The notes under the pieces: generated by a model
Seen by the model: the letters and a program-made list of their open reading frames with translations, nothing else
Databases searched by the model: none
Told to the model about the DNA's origin: nothing
Translations under genes and position numbers: made by a program
In this document: in pieces, positions 10,790 through 20,419 of the stretch
Numbering within the stretch: position 1 is the stretch's first letter
Layout of the letters: each line of letters starts with the position of its first letter
Assembly (NCBI GenBank): GCA_015680685.1
Contig: MNCI01005779.1
Location: 1,101-33,847 of the forward strand
Length of the DNA: 32,747 bases
Origin: Gnetum montanum
Lineage: Eukaryota > Streptophyta > Gnetopsida > Gnetales > Gnetaceae
Direction of reading: 5' to 3'

Positions 10790-11890
10790 TTTGAACAATC
10801 CTATTTGGAATGATATTCACCACAAATAAAACACCCTATCCTTGATCAAGCTCTCTTAGTTGGCATTTCTTTTATTGTTGCTTGTGGAAAGGTAGCTTGT
10901 CGAAGGGTAATTCATATTTGATTTGATTCTTCATAATCCTTAGTAATTCTATATGCCTCATCAACTATATCAGGATTATGTGCTTATGTCTGGGGACATA
11001 ATTATGCATGTAGTTCATAAATGAACTTTGAAGCTAATTCTCCTTCATCCCAGTGGCTTACATGCTAAGAAAGATCACATAACTCTTTGTAGTAATTTTC
11101 TATGGATTCCCTTCCCAATCTTAAGTAATCAAATCTCATTTTTCACTCTTTGAGAAAAGAATAGAATATGAATTTTTGTTTAAAATATCAAAATAAATTA
11201 TGTGAATTTGTATTCAAACCTTGATATCTCAATCCATTCCACCATGTTTCTACAAGACCTCTTAAATATAGGGAGATGACTTCTAAACATTCTTGACTTG
11301 ATAGATTTAGAATATCAAAGTAATTTTTCATTATCTTAAGCTAATATTTTTTCCTTGGCACTGGATCCAGGGGTTTCATTATAATGATCTAATTTTACCT
11401 TCTTGGCATGAAATTTTATTAGTGATTCTATAGGTAGATTAAGCTAGTTCCTATATCCCTTGCCTTTGATTTCTCCTCTACAACCTAATGAAGGTATATC
11501 AGTATCTTAGTGACTAGTAGGTCGGGGTTGGTTTCTAGGTGGATCCCTAGGAGAAAATTGATCTTGATCTTGATATTGATCTTTAGGTGGTACATGGCTA
11601 GGATTTGAAGATTGAGTGAGATGGTTGGTTAATTGCTTAACAGAGTCTTCAAAGGAATCCATCTTTCCTTGCATGTCTAACCATTTATGCTCCAAAATCT
11701 AGGATAGTTTCCTAATATCCTCAAACATATTTTGCATCTCTATCCCAAACCATTGATTTGACTAATGAAGCTCTTCTTGAATACCCTTGATCTCATTAAT
11801 TTGATTCTCAAGGGGATTCATCTAATCATTGACTTGATCATTAACTTGGGCTTCCATTGCTCTCCAATTTATTCTTTAGGTTCTAGACAT
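10790..11890 (-). pseudogene. Chromovirus gag with zinc knuckle (decayed)
   Basis: Gag forms the virus-like particle that packages the RNA. It starts at an ATG (complement of 11888-11890) as MSRT, followed at once by a stop, then RINWRAMEAQVNDQVND. A central core reads YFDILNLSSQECLEVISLYL and GLVETWWNGLRYQGLN, typical of plant retrotransposon gag. It ends with a knuckle CFICGEYHSK-stop-DC (complement of 10795-10833). That spacing, CX2CX3HX4C, is normal for plant chromoviruses. At least four stops in the first 70 codons coincide with those of the second copy at 18943. Confidence 0.88.
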
Positions 11891-12674
11891 TGATAAATTG
11901 AATAAATCAAATATGGTGATAATCTTTAGCCTCTATGGCCCTTTCTATGGGTTTAAAAATATTTAATTGATTATAAATGAGGTTAAAACTATCGTGGATT
12001 TCTTCTTGAGCATTGAATCCTAATTAATTTGGGTCCTTAAGTAAAGGATTAAAAAGTAATTTTTCATTATTTGAAGGCTAAAACTAATAATTTAATTATG
12101 TCCAAAAGGTTTATATATATTAAAATCAATTTTTGTTCAATTAAAAATATACTTGAAATTCAAAAGTTATGGTCATTTTATGTTTTAAAAATTTTACATG
12201 AATTTTAAGACTTCTCCAAGACGAGCATGTTTAATCATAGAATTTTTATCTACGTTGCTACTAGGGCACCTCATTATATCTACTAAATTTATTCTCATGT
12301 GATTTCAATTTGAATTAATGGCTTGATGAGAGGAATTTTCAATTCTCTATCATATGAAGGGCATTTCAAACTTTCCATCAATTAATAGAAATTTTGAATT
12401 TCCTATTTTCTAAGGAAGAATTTTTTGTTACACAGTAGTAGGGATGATAGCACTAATGTCCATGATGACACATTGGTGACAGAGTTTGGGGTATAGTGAC
12501 GAGGTAGGATTATAGTAGTAGTGGCTAGGAGGAAGCATGGCAGTGATGGTGAGTGTTAACAGCAGCGATGCAATGGCTACTATTGTAGCATCTAATGGTC
12601 CTCTTGGAGTAGCAACTTGTGGGAGGGGCTAAGGGATTTGGGGGCGTATGCAAGCTAGCAAGGCCCAAGTAGGG
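11891..12674 (-). other. Chromovirus leader, gag-proximal part
   Basis: Non-coding sequence upstream of gag. It aligns with 18944-19507 of the second chromovirus copy, including the CTTTGGCC-like and AAGGCACC segments, so it is an inherited part of the element and not a later insertion. The region just before the minisatellites (about 12430-12660) has no counterpart in the second copy. Confidence 0.7.
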
Positions 12675-12798
12675 CTTGAGTAGCCTCCTAAGGGGCCTAC
12701 ATGGCCCTCAAAGTGACCTACACAACCTCCATAGGGGTTTTCATGCCCTGCTCTAGGCCAACTTGGCCCAAGAGAGGCTTGGCTGGCTTATGCCAGGG
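12675..12798. repeat. 21-bp minisatellite in chromovirus leader, 6 units
   Basis: Six tandem units of 20-21 bp with the pattern (C/T)(C/T)T-(A/G)CATGGCCC-N-(C/T)TAGGG. The unit matches the array at 19508-19697 in the second chromovirus copy, which has nine units. Its presence in both copies shows that the array predates their divergence. Units are diverged from each other. Confidence 0.75.
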
Positions 12799-12869
12799 TC
12801 CATGCAATACTTGTAAGAGTCACCTAGCATGTACCATTAGGTAGGGTTTTCAAGGTTTTTGGCATGATA

Positions 12870-13600
12870 GGCAACACTGGATGGGCCATTATTAGTGATG
12901 TCATTAGTGCCCATGAGTGCCCAAGATGGGCTATTATCGATGGCACCATTGGTACCCGTGATGGACCATTATGAACAACATTAGTGATGCCTACAATGGG
13001 CCATTATGAATGGAATCAATAGTGTCTACACTACTCATGATGAACCATTATGAGTTGTGTCATCAACGTCTACGGTGTCCATGATGGGTTGTTATGAATG
13101 ATACCTTTCATATCTGTAGTATCTATGATGGGCCATTATGAACTACAATGTTGATGACTATGGCACCTATGATGGATGATTATGAAAAATGACAATGATG
13201 TCCAAAATGGGTCATTATGGATGGTGTTGATGGTATTCATCATGCTTGTGACGGGCCATTATGAGTGGCAGCATTGGCAATCCACGTTGTCTGCAATGGG
13301 CCATTATGAATGATGCTTTCAATGTCTATAGTATCCATGATGGGCCATTATGAATGGTACTATCAACATTTAAGGAATCCATGGTGTTCATGATGGGCTA
13401 TTATGAACAACACCACCAACTTCTACAATGTTTATGATGGTCCATTATGAATCGCACCATCAATCTCTACGATGTCTATGATGGGCTATTATGAATGAAA
13501 CTGCCAACATCCATGGTGTTTGTGATGGGCTGTTATGAGCAATGCCGTTAGCATCCATGGATGATGCCTATAATGCCCATAACTGGCCATTATAAGCATT
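12870..13600. repeat. ~44-bp minisatellite in chromovirus leader, ~17 units
   Basis: The motif GATGGGCCATTATGAA, with variants, recurs about every 44 bp (spacings mostly 36-56 bp), for example near 12881, 12997, 13127, 13253, 13293, 13338, 13435 and 13524. Between the cores a TCTA(C/T)-GTGTCCATGAT segment is also repeated. The array is absent from the second chromovirus copy, which has a different 22-bp array at the corresponding place. Confidence 0.85.
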
Positions 13601-14840
13601 GTCATTGGTAGGTAGGTAGTGGTGGTGCAATAGGTAGCAAATGCAAGGGAAGACAATGGTGACAAGGTGACTGCAGATCAAAAGGTTGCAAGGGATGGCC
13701 TTTGGGCAACGTCGGTGAGTGGCCACCCTTACTACAACTTTTGAACTACCTTGGTGTTAGTTTGTTTACTAGCTAGCTAGCCTATGGACCCTACCACACA
13801 CTAGTGCAATAGGTTCCACTATGCATGAACATAGCAAGTTTTGTTGTGGCTGACAACAAGGGTGATTGCAAGCCTACAAAAGGGTTTGTTTTTGTTTTTG
13901 TTTTCTAAATAATATTTATTATTATTATTATTATTAGTATTTATATAAAAATTTTGGAGGTCTAGGTTGAACCCATGACCTCCCACTTCCCTAAATTTTT
14001 TTAAAATTCATTTAAAAAATACTTTTTAAATTTTAAAACTATACATAACCCAAGAAATGTTGTACTCCCAAACCATAAGTCTAATTTTAATGAAATTAGT
14101 ACTATTGGAATCATCTCAAAGAGTACTAGGTATTGAGCTAGAGATAATGTCATTTTGGTGAACCTATCAATCACAAGATCATAAAAGGTAACTGTTAGAT
14201 TTATTAAATCATTAATTAACTTAAGTTGCTACTTCCTATTTTCTCCACTAAAATTCCTTACTATCTTCTTTTATAAATACATGAAGGAAATAAGTCTTTT
14301 CCCATTATAACAATGAAAGATTGAAGGATTCCTCTTAGAGATTGCAAAATTCTGATGAAGATTTCAACCATTGATATCATTTCCATAAAGCATTAGACTT
14401 CTCCTCTAGCTCCTCAAGGCCAAGCTCTCGTAATTCCTTCAGGTAGCTCTAAATTAGTATCCATTTTTCTACATCAAAATAATGTCATTACTGCTTGCAA
14501 TTGTGTGCATAACTTGCTCAAAATGGAGGAGTTTTAAAATGTTATAACATCAATATTACCTAAATTACTTTTCTTACTTATCTTTAATGAAAAATATTGC
14601 AAATATTTTATAGCTTAATGGTGTAATCAATATAATAAAAATAGAATTTCTATTTCACAATTAGTTTTTGGATCATTCACAATTACTCTAGCTAAAATCT
14701 AGATAGTTTTTGATTTTCACCATGGGGAGGTTCCTTTATTTTTCTTAGTTTTCTCTCCTACTTTTAAATTATTTTCTAAAAGTGAACTATTCAATTATGT
14801 TAGTGATTCTACTATCCACCAAAGCAAATTTCTCCAAGAA
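13601..14840. other. Chromovirus leader, middle part, with ATT microsatellite
   Basis: There is no gene here. A (TTA/ATT)n run lies at about 13913-13938. The stretch GGTTGAACCCATGACC near 13969 looks like a tRNA-type box but has no partner box. Sequence after 14000 is AT-rich with no recognisable coding signal. Confidence 0.45.
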
Positions 14841-15545
14841 GATTTCATAATGAAATTAACTTTGATTTGTGTCAATTCATCCATAGTAAGGTATTATGGG
14901 ATCAAAACCAAACTCATGTTAGTGCCCACTCCATTTTTATACTTCATGATGTTAAGAATGGTAGATTTTATGATTGGGAATTATCTTGTTTATTTGAATT
15001 ATCTTGTTTCTTTGCCTTGTATAATGTCATGAATGAAGTGGCTGCTACCTTACAAAATCCTAAGAAACCTTATACTGTATGTTGTATTTCCTTGATAATG
15101 TGTTTAATCCTAGGTTGCAACCCTTCCACCAAATGTTTTAGTCTCTACAATGTCAAACTATTTCCTAAGTTTCTTTAAGAGGATAGAAGCATACAAAGTT
15201 AGGTTGAGGATGCAAGAAGAGGTTAAGTGGCTTTGCAACAGGCTAGAAATCAAAAGGGAAGTAATGAGGTATATATATATATATATATGAATTATTATTA
15301 TGGCTTATGTATTTTTATGTATTTAACAATGCAATCTATGCTACAAAATGAACTGATCCAAGGTGCACAAATTGAAGGAGAACAAACTAAGGTTGCTAAA
15401 GTACTTTGTTTGTTCCAAGTGCTTCATCCTCTGGATGACTTCTACCTTGAGAGAAATTCACACTTAATACCAATGCCAATGTACAATAATAGCATAGTTT
15501 ATTATTTTAATTGTATATTTAATTTTCAAAATGAAAAATAAAAAT
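14841..15545 (+). pseudogene. Exon-like plus-strand segments of unknown origin inside the leader
   Basis: Three plus-strand stretches look protein-coding and run antisense to the element. The first (about 14867-15178) contains HSIFILHDVKNGRFYDWEL. The second (about 15180-15269) reads YKVRLRMQEEVKWLCNRLEI and ends at a possible splice donor, GAG followed by GTATAT. The third (about 15331-15480) reads LIQGAQIEGEQTKVAKVLCL, then FQVLHPLDDFYLERNSHLIP. I do not recognise the protein. A captured or pre-existing host gene fragment, or part of another retroelement, are both possible. Confidence 0.3.
15272..15289. repeat. (TA)n microsatellite
   Basis: A short run of about nine TA dinucleotides directly follows the possible exon end. 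Confidence 0.9.
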
Positions 15546-16760
15546 TTCTTTCTCCCCTTTTCTTTTACAAAGGCAATGTACTAGGCGAGGTTCTAGTGGC
15601 TCAAGACAAAAAGACAAGCAACAAATACAACAACAAGCCCAACAATAATATACTAGAAATGATAAGGGAAAAGAACCAAATTTAAGTTTTAAATTATTTT
15701 AAGGTGTGAATACTTCCCTTCTTATTCTTTTTGTATGATGTTGATCTTTTTTCCATTACAAATGTCTATGGAGCAGAGATTCTTTATCTAGGAGATGAGG
15801 AAAGCTAGTGCCGTAAGCATTGGTGTCGAATAGACTTTCACATTTGTAGCTTTAATTCCTCCATATAGATCACTGTGTGTGGAATCTACACATGTGATCC
15901 CATCTATTCATGCATCTCTAGGAAGGGGTTTCATACTACAAGTGGTGTTGACATTAGTTGTTGGATCCATTCTAGTAACTCCTTCAGTCGCTATCTCAAG
16001 TTCCCCTTACTCCCTCAAAGAGATGGTGGTGGCAACTAAAGAAGAACTTATTATTTTTTTGCAACAAGGTCAATGAATCACAAGGAACATTTCTTATTCT
16101 ATTTGTGAGAATATCTACCACATTCAAGACTCCTGATTGTGTGACTTCAAGAAGGATTATGAATAGGTACAGAGTAGAGTTCCATCATCCTTCCATCCAA
16201 TTCCTAAAGATGCTTCGAAGGTTATCATAAATCTAGAGTAACTTCTAAAAGAGTTCGAGAGTGTGACATGTCTTTCTCACCATCTACTAACCCATGAGCA
16301 ATACCTTCAAGTAAAGATTGATCATTTATAGGTGAGTATCTCTCCTTTTCATCATTTTGTTCTTATTCATAATTTTTAAATCTTGTTTTTGTGTGTGTGC
16401 AAAGGAAAGAAAAGGAGTGGAAAAAGGACATGGATGATCAATATTTTCAAATGGATGTGTTGTCATGAAAAAGAAGGAGGAGGTAGAAAATGTAGTAACA
16501 AATTCCAGTAAGTATATGAAGTAATTGTGTGACAACCTAGTAGGGTTCAAAGTGGTTCTCAAAGAAAAGGATGCCATTAATGAAGAATGGGAAGCCTAAC
16601 TGAAGATAGTTTTAAATCTTCTTGATGTGTTCTAGCAAAATGACTTATCACTATTATACTTCTTGTTTTCTCTATTTCTTATACTCCACATCTTTCCCAT
16701 TCTTGTGTTTTGCTTCTTGCCCCATTCTTCCTTTCAATATACTCTACTTATACATTTGTT
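15546..16760. other. Leader region with short coding-like traces
   Basis: Plus-strand stretches near 15590-15690 (Gln/Lys-rich) and 15879-16076 are open but short and unidentified. 16180-16330 and 16440-16580 read as protein-like in broken frames. Nothing here is strong enough to name. It lies between the gag leader and the 5' LTR, so it may be leader sequence or a nested older insertion. Confidence 0.35.
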
Positions 16761-16868
16761 TTATAATAATAATAAATAATATAATATTTTTCTTCCACTT
16801 TGGCATTATACTTGAATGTACTTTTGTTTCCTGTAATAATAAAATAATATTTTCTTCCACTTGGCTCT
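16761..16868 (-). other. Primer-binding-site region with local duplication
   Basis: On the minus strand the sequence immediately after the 5' LTR is AGAGCCAAGTGGAAG. This resembles the downstream half of the common plant binding site TGGTATCAGAGCC for initiator Met tRNA, with the first half missing or mutated. A similar block (ATTCAAG ... GCCAAAGTGGAAG) recurs about 65 bp further in, so the site and its flank were apparently duplicated. Confidence 0.45.
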
Positions 16869-17329
16869 TGAATCATCACATTCTTAGGTAATATAATGAA
16901 AATATTGTAAAGTAATTTGATAAATAAATGAATGAATGTTATATAAATAAGAGATATAAAAAAGAAAAAATAAATAAAAAATAATTTTATTAATAAGATT
17001 GGTTTATTGTAATGGCCTCTGGTGATCTTCCCATGCCACTTAGGCCTTAGAAGCAATCTAGCACTACCACCATGATTAAGTTGTCTAGCCAAAGGGGCAA
17101 TTAGTCCCTTATTATCCCACCTCACCTAGCTCTCATCGCTTACCATTCTAAGCTTCACAACTCCATGTTGGTATCACCTCTAAATTAGGCCTTAAATTAC
17201 AGCAGTCAAACCCTTTCTCAAGGGATACATGAATAATCCTAACTCCTCATAATAAGGTGCCCCTTCAATTGAAGGTTAATTACATTGTTATAATTTGTTT
17301 CCATCCTTAACAAGGGATGGGACATTACA
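16869..17329 (-). repeat. 5' LTR of chromovirus element 1
   Basis: A 461-bp direct copy of 6728-7189. Its minus-strand start TGTAATGTCCCATC lies at 17329 and its end ...TTCA at 16869. Conserved blocks include CATGCCACTTAGGCCTTAGA and TCTAGCACTACCACCATG on the plus strand. It is the 5' LTR because gag lies to its left and the element reads leftward. Confidence 0.9.
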
Positions 17330-17539
17330 TGAATAGTAAAAAATATGGTAGATAATGTTTCCAAAAAAGGTATAAGAATAATTAAAAAGAAGAAGTTTAG
17401 AGTTTTACTAGATTTTCATCCTCATCTTATTTTGATTCTTTCTCTTGATTCTAGTCATCATCATCATTCAAGATATAAGACTACATGCTAATATTGCTTA
17501 ATGATTATGTTGATAATATAACTGTAACATCCAAGATGG
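17330..17539. other. Flank of chromovirus 5' end, no feature
   Basis: A short stretch between the chromovirus 5' LTR and the RT relic, with no recognisable content. Confidence 0.4.
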
Positions 17540-18430
17540 CTAGTAATAATGAACATGACCTAAACTTAGTAGTTCAAGGTTTCATTAAATATGAACTTTG
17601 ACTTAACCCTAAGAAGTATGTCTTCAATATTAAAATTGTTAAGATTCTTGTTTTCATAGCATTCAAGATGGGAATACATGTTGATCTTAATAAGGTTAAG
17701 TCCATAATGAACTTATTAGTCCCTAGTAACCTTAAGAAACTATGAGGTTTACAAGATAGATTACAATTCATTCATAGGCTCATCTTGAGACTCATGGATA
17801 ATTTACAACCTATGTAATACTTACTCATGAAGAGAGTTCACTATGAGTGGGATGACTAATGGCAAGAAGCCTTTGATAGTATCAAGCAAGAGTTAGCTCA
17901 GTTATTAACCATGTACCTACCTTAGAAGGACAAACCATTCTACATATATCTTATAATCTTTGAAACATCCATAGCCTCTTTGGTCTATGAAAAATAAGAT
18001 GACAGTGTAGGGTTACCTATCTGCTACTTGAGCCATGAATTGGTAGCTTAAAAGACTTGATACACTAAGGTAGAAAAGCACTATCTAGCTTTAGTCTTCT
18101 TTTTCGATACGTTGAGACATTACCTCTTTAGAAGTTAGGTCAATGTCATATGCTAGGATAGCACACTAAGACCCATCACAACCAACATCTATAAGAGTAG
18201 CTGAATAGCCTAGTGAAAGGCCATAATAAGTAAATTTGACCTACATTATTTCTTCTAAGCCTCAACAAAAGGTCAAGCCATATCTTCACAATTAACAACT
18301 TCCCCATTAAGGATTATGTAATCATAGATCATCAATTCCCCAATGAACATGTCAACATTATGAATGACATACCCAAGGTTTATGAGACCATCATGCATTT
18401 TGAAAGACCTTTAATTGTATCAATTTAATC
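17540..18430 (+). pseudogene. Tat-like Ty3/gypsy RT/RNase H relic
   Basis: Plus-strand pieces in one main frame with many stops include LNPKKYVFNIKIVKILVFIA, MGIHVDLNKVKSIMNLLVPS, GLQDRLQFIHRLILRLMDNL, WQEAFDSIKQELAQLLTMYL, ICYLSHELVA, YTKVEKHYLALVFFFDTLRH and DLHYFF. These match the RT thumb, connection and RNase H region of Ty3/gypsy polyproteins. The G-L-x-x-R-L-Q-F-I segment resembles the Tat group. The catalytic RT box and integrase are absent, so it is a truncated fragment. Its strand is opposite to the flanking chromoviruses. Confidence 0.85.
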
Positions 18431-18943
18431 CTTTTTGACTTAGCATTGGATCTAGTGGCTCTATGATAATGATATAATTTTACTTTCTTGGCATGAACTT
18501 ATGTCAGCAATTCTCTAGGTGGATTAAGCTAGTTCCCATATCACTCACCTTCAAATTCTACTCTATGGCCTAAAGGAGGGATTTTGGTCCCATTATTTTT
18601 GGTGTAGATCCCTAGGGTGAAGTTGATCTTGATCTTGATGTTGATTCCTAGGTGGAACATGGGTAGGATTTGAAGGCTGAGTGAGATGGTTGGTTAATTT
18701 CTTGATGGAGTCTACCAATGAATCCATCTTTCTTTGTATGTGTAACCATTTATCCTATGAACTCTAGGAAAATTTCCTAATTTCCTTAGACATATTTTAC
18801 ATCTCTATCCCAAACCCCTGATTTGACTAATGAAGCTCTTCTTAAACATCCCTGATCTCATTAATTAGATCTTCAAGGCCATTCATCTATTCATTGACTT
18901 GTGCCTCCATTTCTCTACAATTTATTCTTTAGGTTTTGGACAT
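18431..18943 (-). pseudogene. Second chromovirus copy: gag 5' part (decayed)
   Basis: It aligns with 11345-11890. It starts at the complement of 18941-18943 with MSKT, a stop, RINCREMEAQVNE, a stop, then later LTNHLTQPSNPTHVPPRNQH. It carries extra stops where copy 1 has Gln (VQEE and MQNM in copy 1). Similarity ends at about 18430, where the opposite-strand Tat-like relic begins, so the rest of gag and all of pol are missing from this copy. Confidence 0.85.
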
Positions 18944-19507
18944 TAGCAAGTTGAAGAAATTAGGTATGTTGGTAATCCTTAGCTTCTATGGCCCTTTTTA
19001 TGGCTCTTGAAATAGTTAATCAGTTATAGAAGAAGTTGATATTGTCATGGATTTCTTATCACATACAATATCCTAATTATTTTTGGGACCATAAACACTG
19101 GATTAAAACACTTATTTTATATAATTTGAAAGCTAAATCTTATAGTTCCATTGAGTTTGAAAGGTTTAAATTTGTTGGAATTGATTTTTGTTTGGTTGAA
19201 AATAAACTTCGAATTCAAAATTGATAGCCATTTTAAATTTACAAAACTTGCACTTTTTTCAAGACTTTCTAAATCCTAGTTCTACTCTAGAATGAGTGTG
19301 CTTAATGAAAAATTTTTTATCCCCACTGTTACCAAGGCACCAATTTTGAATTTTCAAAAATATTTGGGCATGTTCTTAATTTAAATTAATAATTAATGAA
19401 ATTTTTTTAAAAACTTTGTCCATTAGTTGGTAGGCATTTCAAAATTTTTGTTAATTGTCAAGAATTTCAAATTTCCCATCTACTAATGAAAATTTTTTTT
19501 TGCATAG
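18944..19507 (-). other. Second chromovirus copy: leader
   Basis: Non-coding sequence that aligns with 11891-12430 of element 1, for example the AATTTATTCTTTAGG, CTATGGCCC and AAGGCACC segments. It establishes that this fragment is the same family in the same orientation. Confidence 0.75.
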
Positions 19508-19697
19508 AATTATGGCCCATTTTAGTGTCCATACAATGCTCCTCTAGGGCTATGTGGCCCATTTTTGGGTTTACATGGTCCTCCTTTAGGCTAGCATGAA
19601 CCATCCTGGGGTCCATGCTACCCATTTCAGGGCCTAGACAACCCTTTAATTAGGCTTGCATGGCCCATCACTAGGTTTGCATGCCCCATTGACTAGG
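19508..19697. repeat. 21-bp minisatellite in second chromovirus leader, 9 units
   Basis: Nine units of 20-22 bp, for example CTTGCATGGCCCATC-ACTAGG, with variants. It is homologous in unit and position to 12675-12798 but has three more units. Confidence 0.8.
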
Positions 19698-19734
19698 CTT
19701 GTGGAAGTTCTACACATGTTTGGTGGTGTTTAAA

Positions 19735-20066
19735 GAAGCAATTTCTAGTAGAGTCTAGAGAGGTGGTTTTCAACAACTTGGGAGGTAGTTTTTAGTCATG
19801 CAAGAGGTAATTTTTGATAGTGAGAGGTGGTTTCTAGTGACATGGGAGGTGGTTTTTGGTGCTGTAGGAGGTGATTTCTGGTAGTGTGAGAGGTAGTTCC
19901 TAGCAACATTGGAGGTGGTTTCTAGTGCTGTAGGAGGCGGCTCTTGGTGATGTAGGAAGCAATTTTTAGTGGTGAGGGAGGAAATTTCTAGTAATGTAGG
20001 AAGTAATTCTTGGAGGTAAAAGAGACATTTCCTAGTGGCATAGGAGGCAGTTTCTAGTGACAGATG
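19735..20066. repeat. 22-bp minisatellite, ~15 units
   Basis: Tandem units of 22 bp with consensus GAGGTGGTTTCTAGTG plus a variable CTGTAG-like end. Fourteen units follow one another from 19760, with a longer first unit at 19735. The phase is very regular. It sits just after the 21-bp array, where element 1 instead has its 44-bp array. Confidence 0.9.
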
Positions 20067-20354
20067 TAGGGTATTACATAGCAATGAGTAGCAAGGCAAT
20101 GACAGCTAGTAAGGAAGTGGGTACATAGTGATGAGTAGTGGATTTGCAATGGTGAGTAGCGAGCATGCGGTAGTGGGTGACACTGGGATAAGTGCAGGAA
20201 TAGCATAGCAACAAGCACAAGCACAGTGTAGTGGAAAGCATAGGCGTGGCATGATAGTAAGGGGTGAAGCATGATGGATGGTTGCCCTTAGGGTTGGCCC
20301 AAGAGGTAGTTCCTTCTTAGCCATCAACTGTGGCTCATAGCAGGCCTAGCCACA
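20067..20354. other. Degenerate GTAGTG/GAGTAG-rich stretch and junction to element A
   Basis: The sequence continues with GAGTAG, GTAGTGG and AGCAAGGC words, as at 13600-13660 of element 1, and is probably the end of the leader fragment. Around 20350 similarity to the family T leader begins (ATTCATATCATTGG, then CCTTAGGGTTAATCA as at 31608). The 5' LTR of element A should lie here but is absent. Confidence 0.5.
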
Positions 20355-20419
20355 ATTGGTAGAACATAGGAAATCATTCATATCATTGGAAAATTAGAAC
20401 AAACCCTTAGGGTTAATCA

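Larger units (their letters stand above)
6728..17329 (-). mobile_element. Ty3/gypsy chromovirus, full-length but decayed (element 1)
   Basis: Two direct LTR copies (6728-7189 and 16869-17329) enclose, in minus-strand order, leader, gag, protease, reverse transcriptase, RNase H, integrase and a chromodomain-like end. This is the standard Ty3/gypsy chromovirus order. The LTRs begin TGTAA on the minus strand and end in CA, and are roughly 80-85% identical by eye, so the insertion is old. Many stops and frameshifts prevent expression. The element is about 10.6 kb because of an almost 5 kb leader between the 5' LTR and gag. The five bases outside each end (TTCAT on the left, TGAAT on the right) do not match, so no target-site duplication survives. 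Confidence 0.9.

Noticed and set aside
11345-11890. In-frame TAA/TAG at Gln positions as evidence for a ciliate-like genetic code
   Set aside because: TGA stops and frameshifts are equally common, the elements are plant retrotransposon lineages, and methylation-driven CAG-to-TAG decay explains the pattern.
13969-13986. GGTTGAACCCATGACC as a tRNA-derived SINE B box
   Set aside because: The consensus C after GGTT is missing, no A box is found 30-40 bp upstream and no SINE tail or duplication is visible.
6728-17329. Target-site duplication for element 1
   Set aside because: The flanking five bases, TTCAT and TGAAT, do not match as a direct repeat.
19770-20099. 109-codon minus-strand open frame with a repeated Thr/Pro-rich protein pattern
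   Set aside because: It is the translation of the 22-bp minisatellite. Three units make 66 bp, so any frame free of stops repeats every 22 residues. There is no gene signal outside the array.
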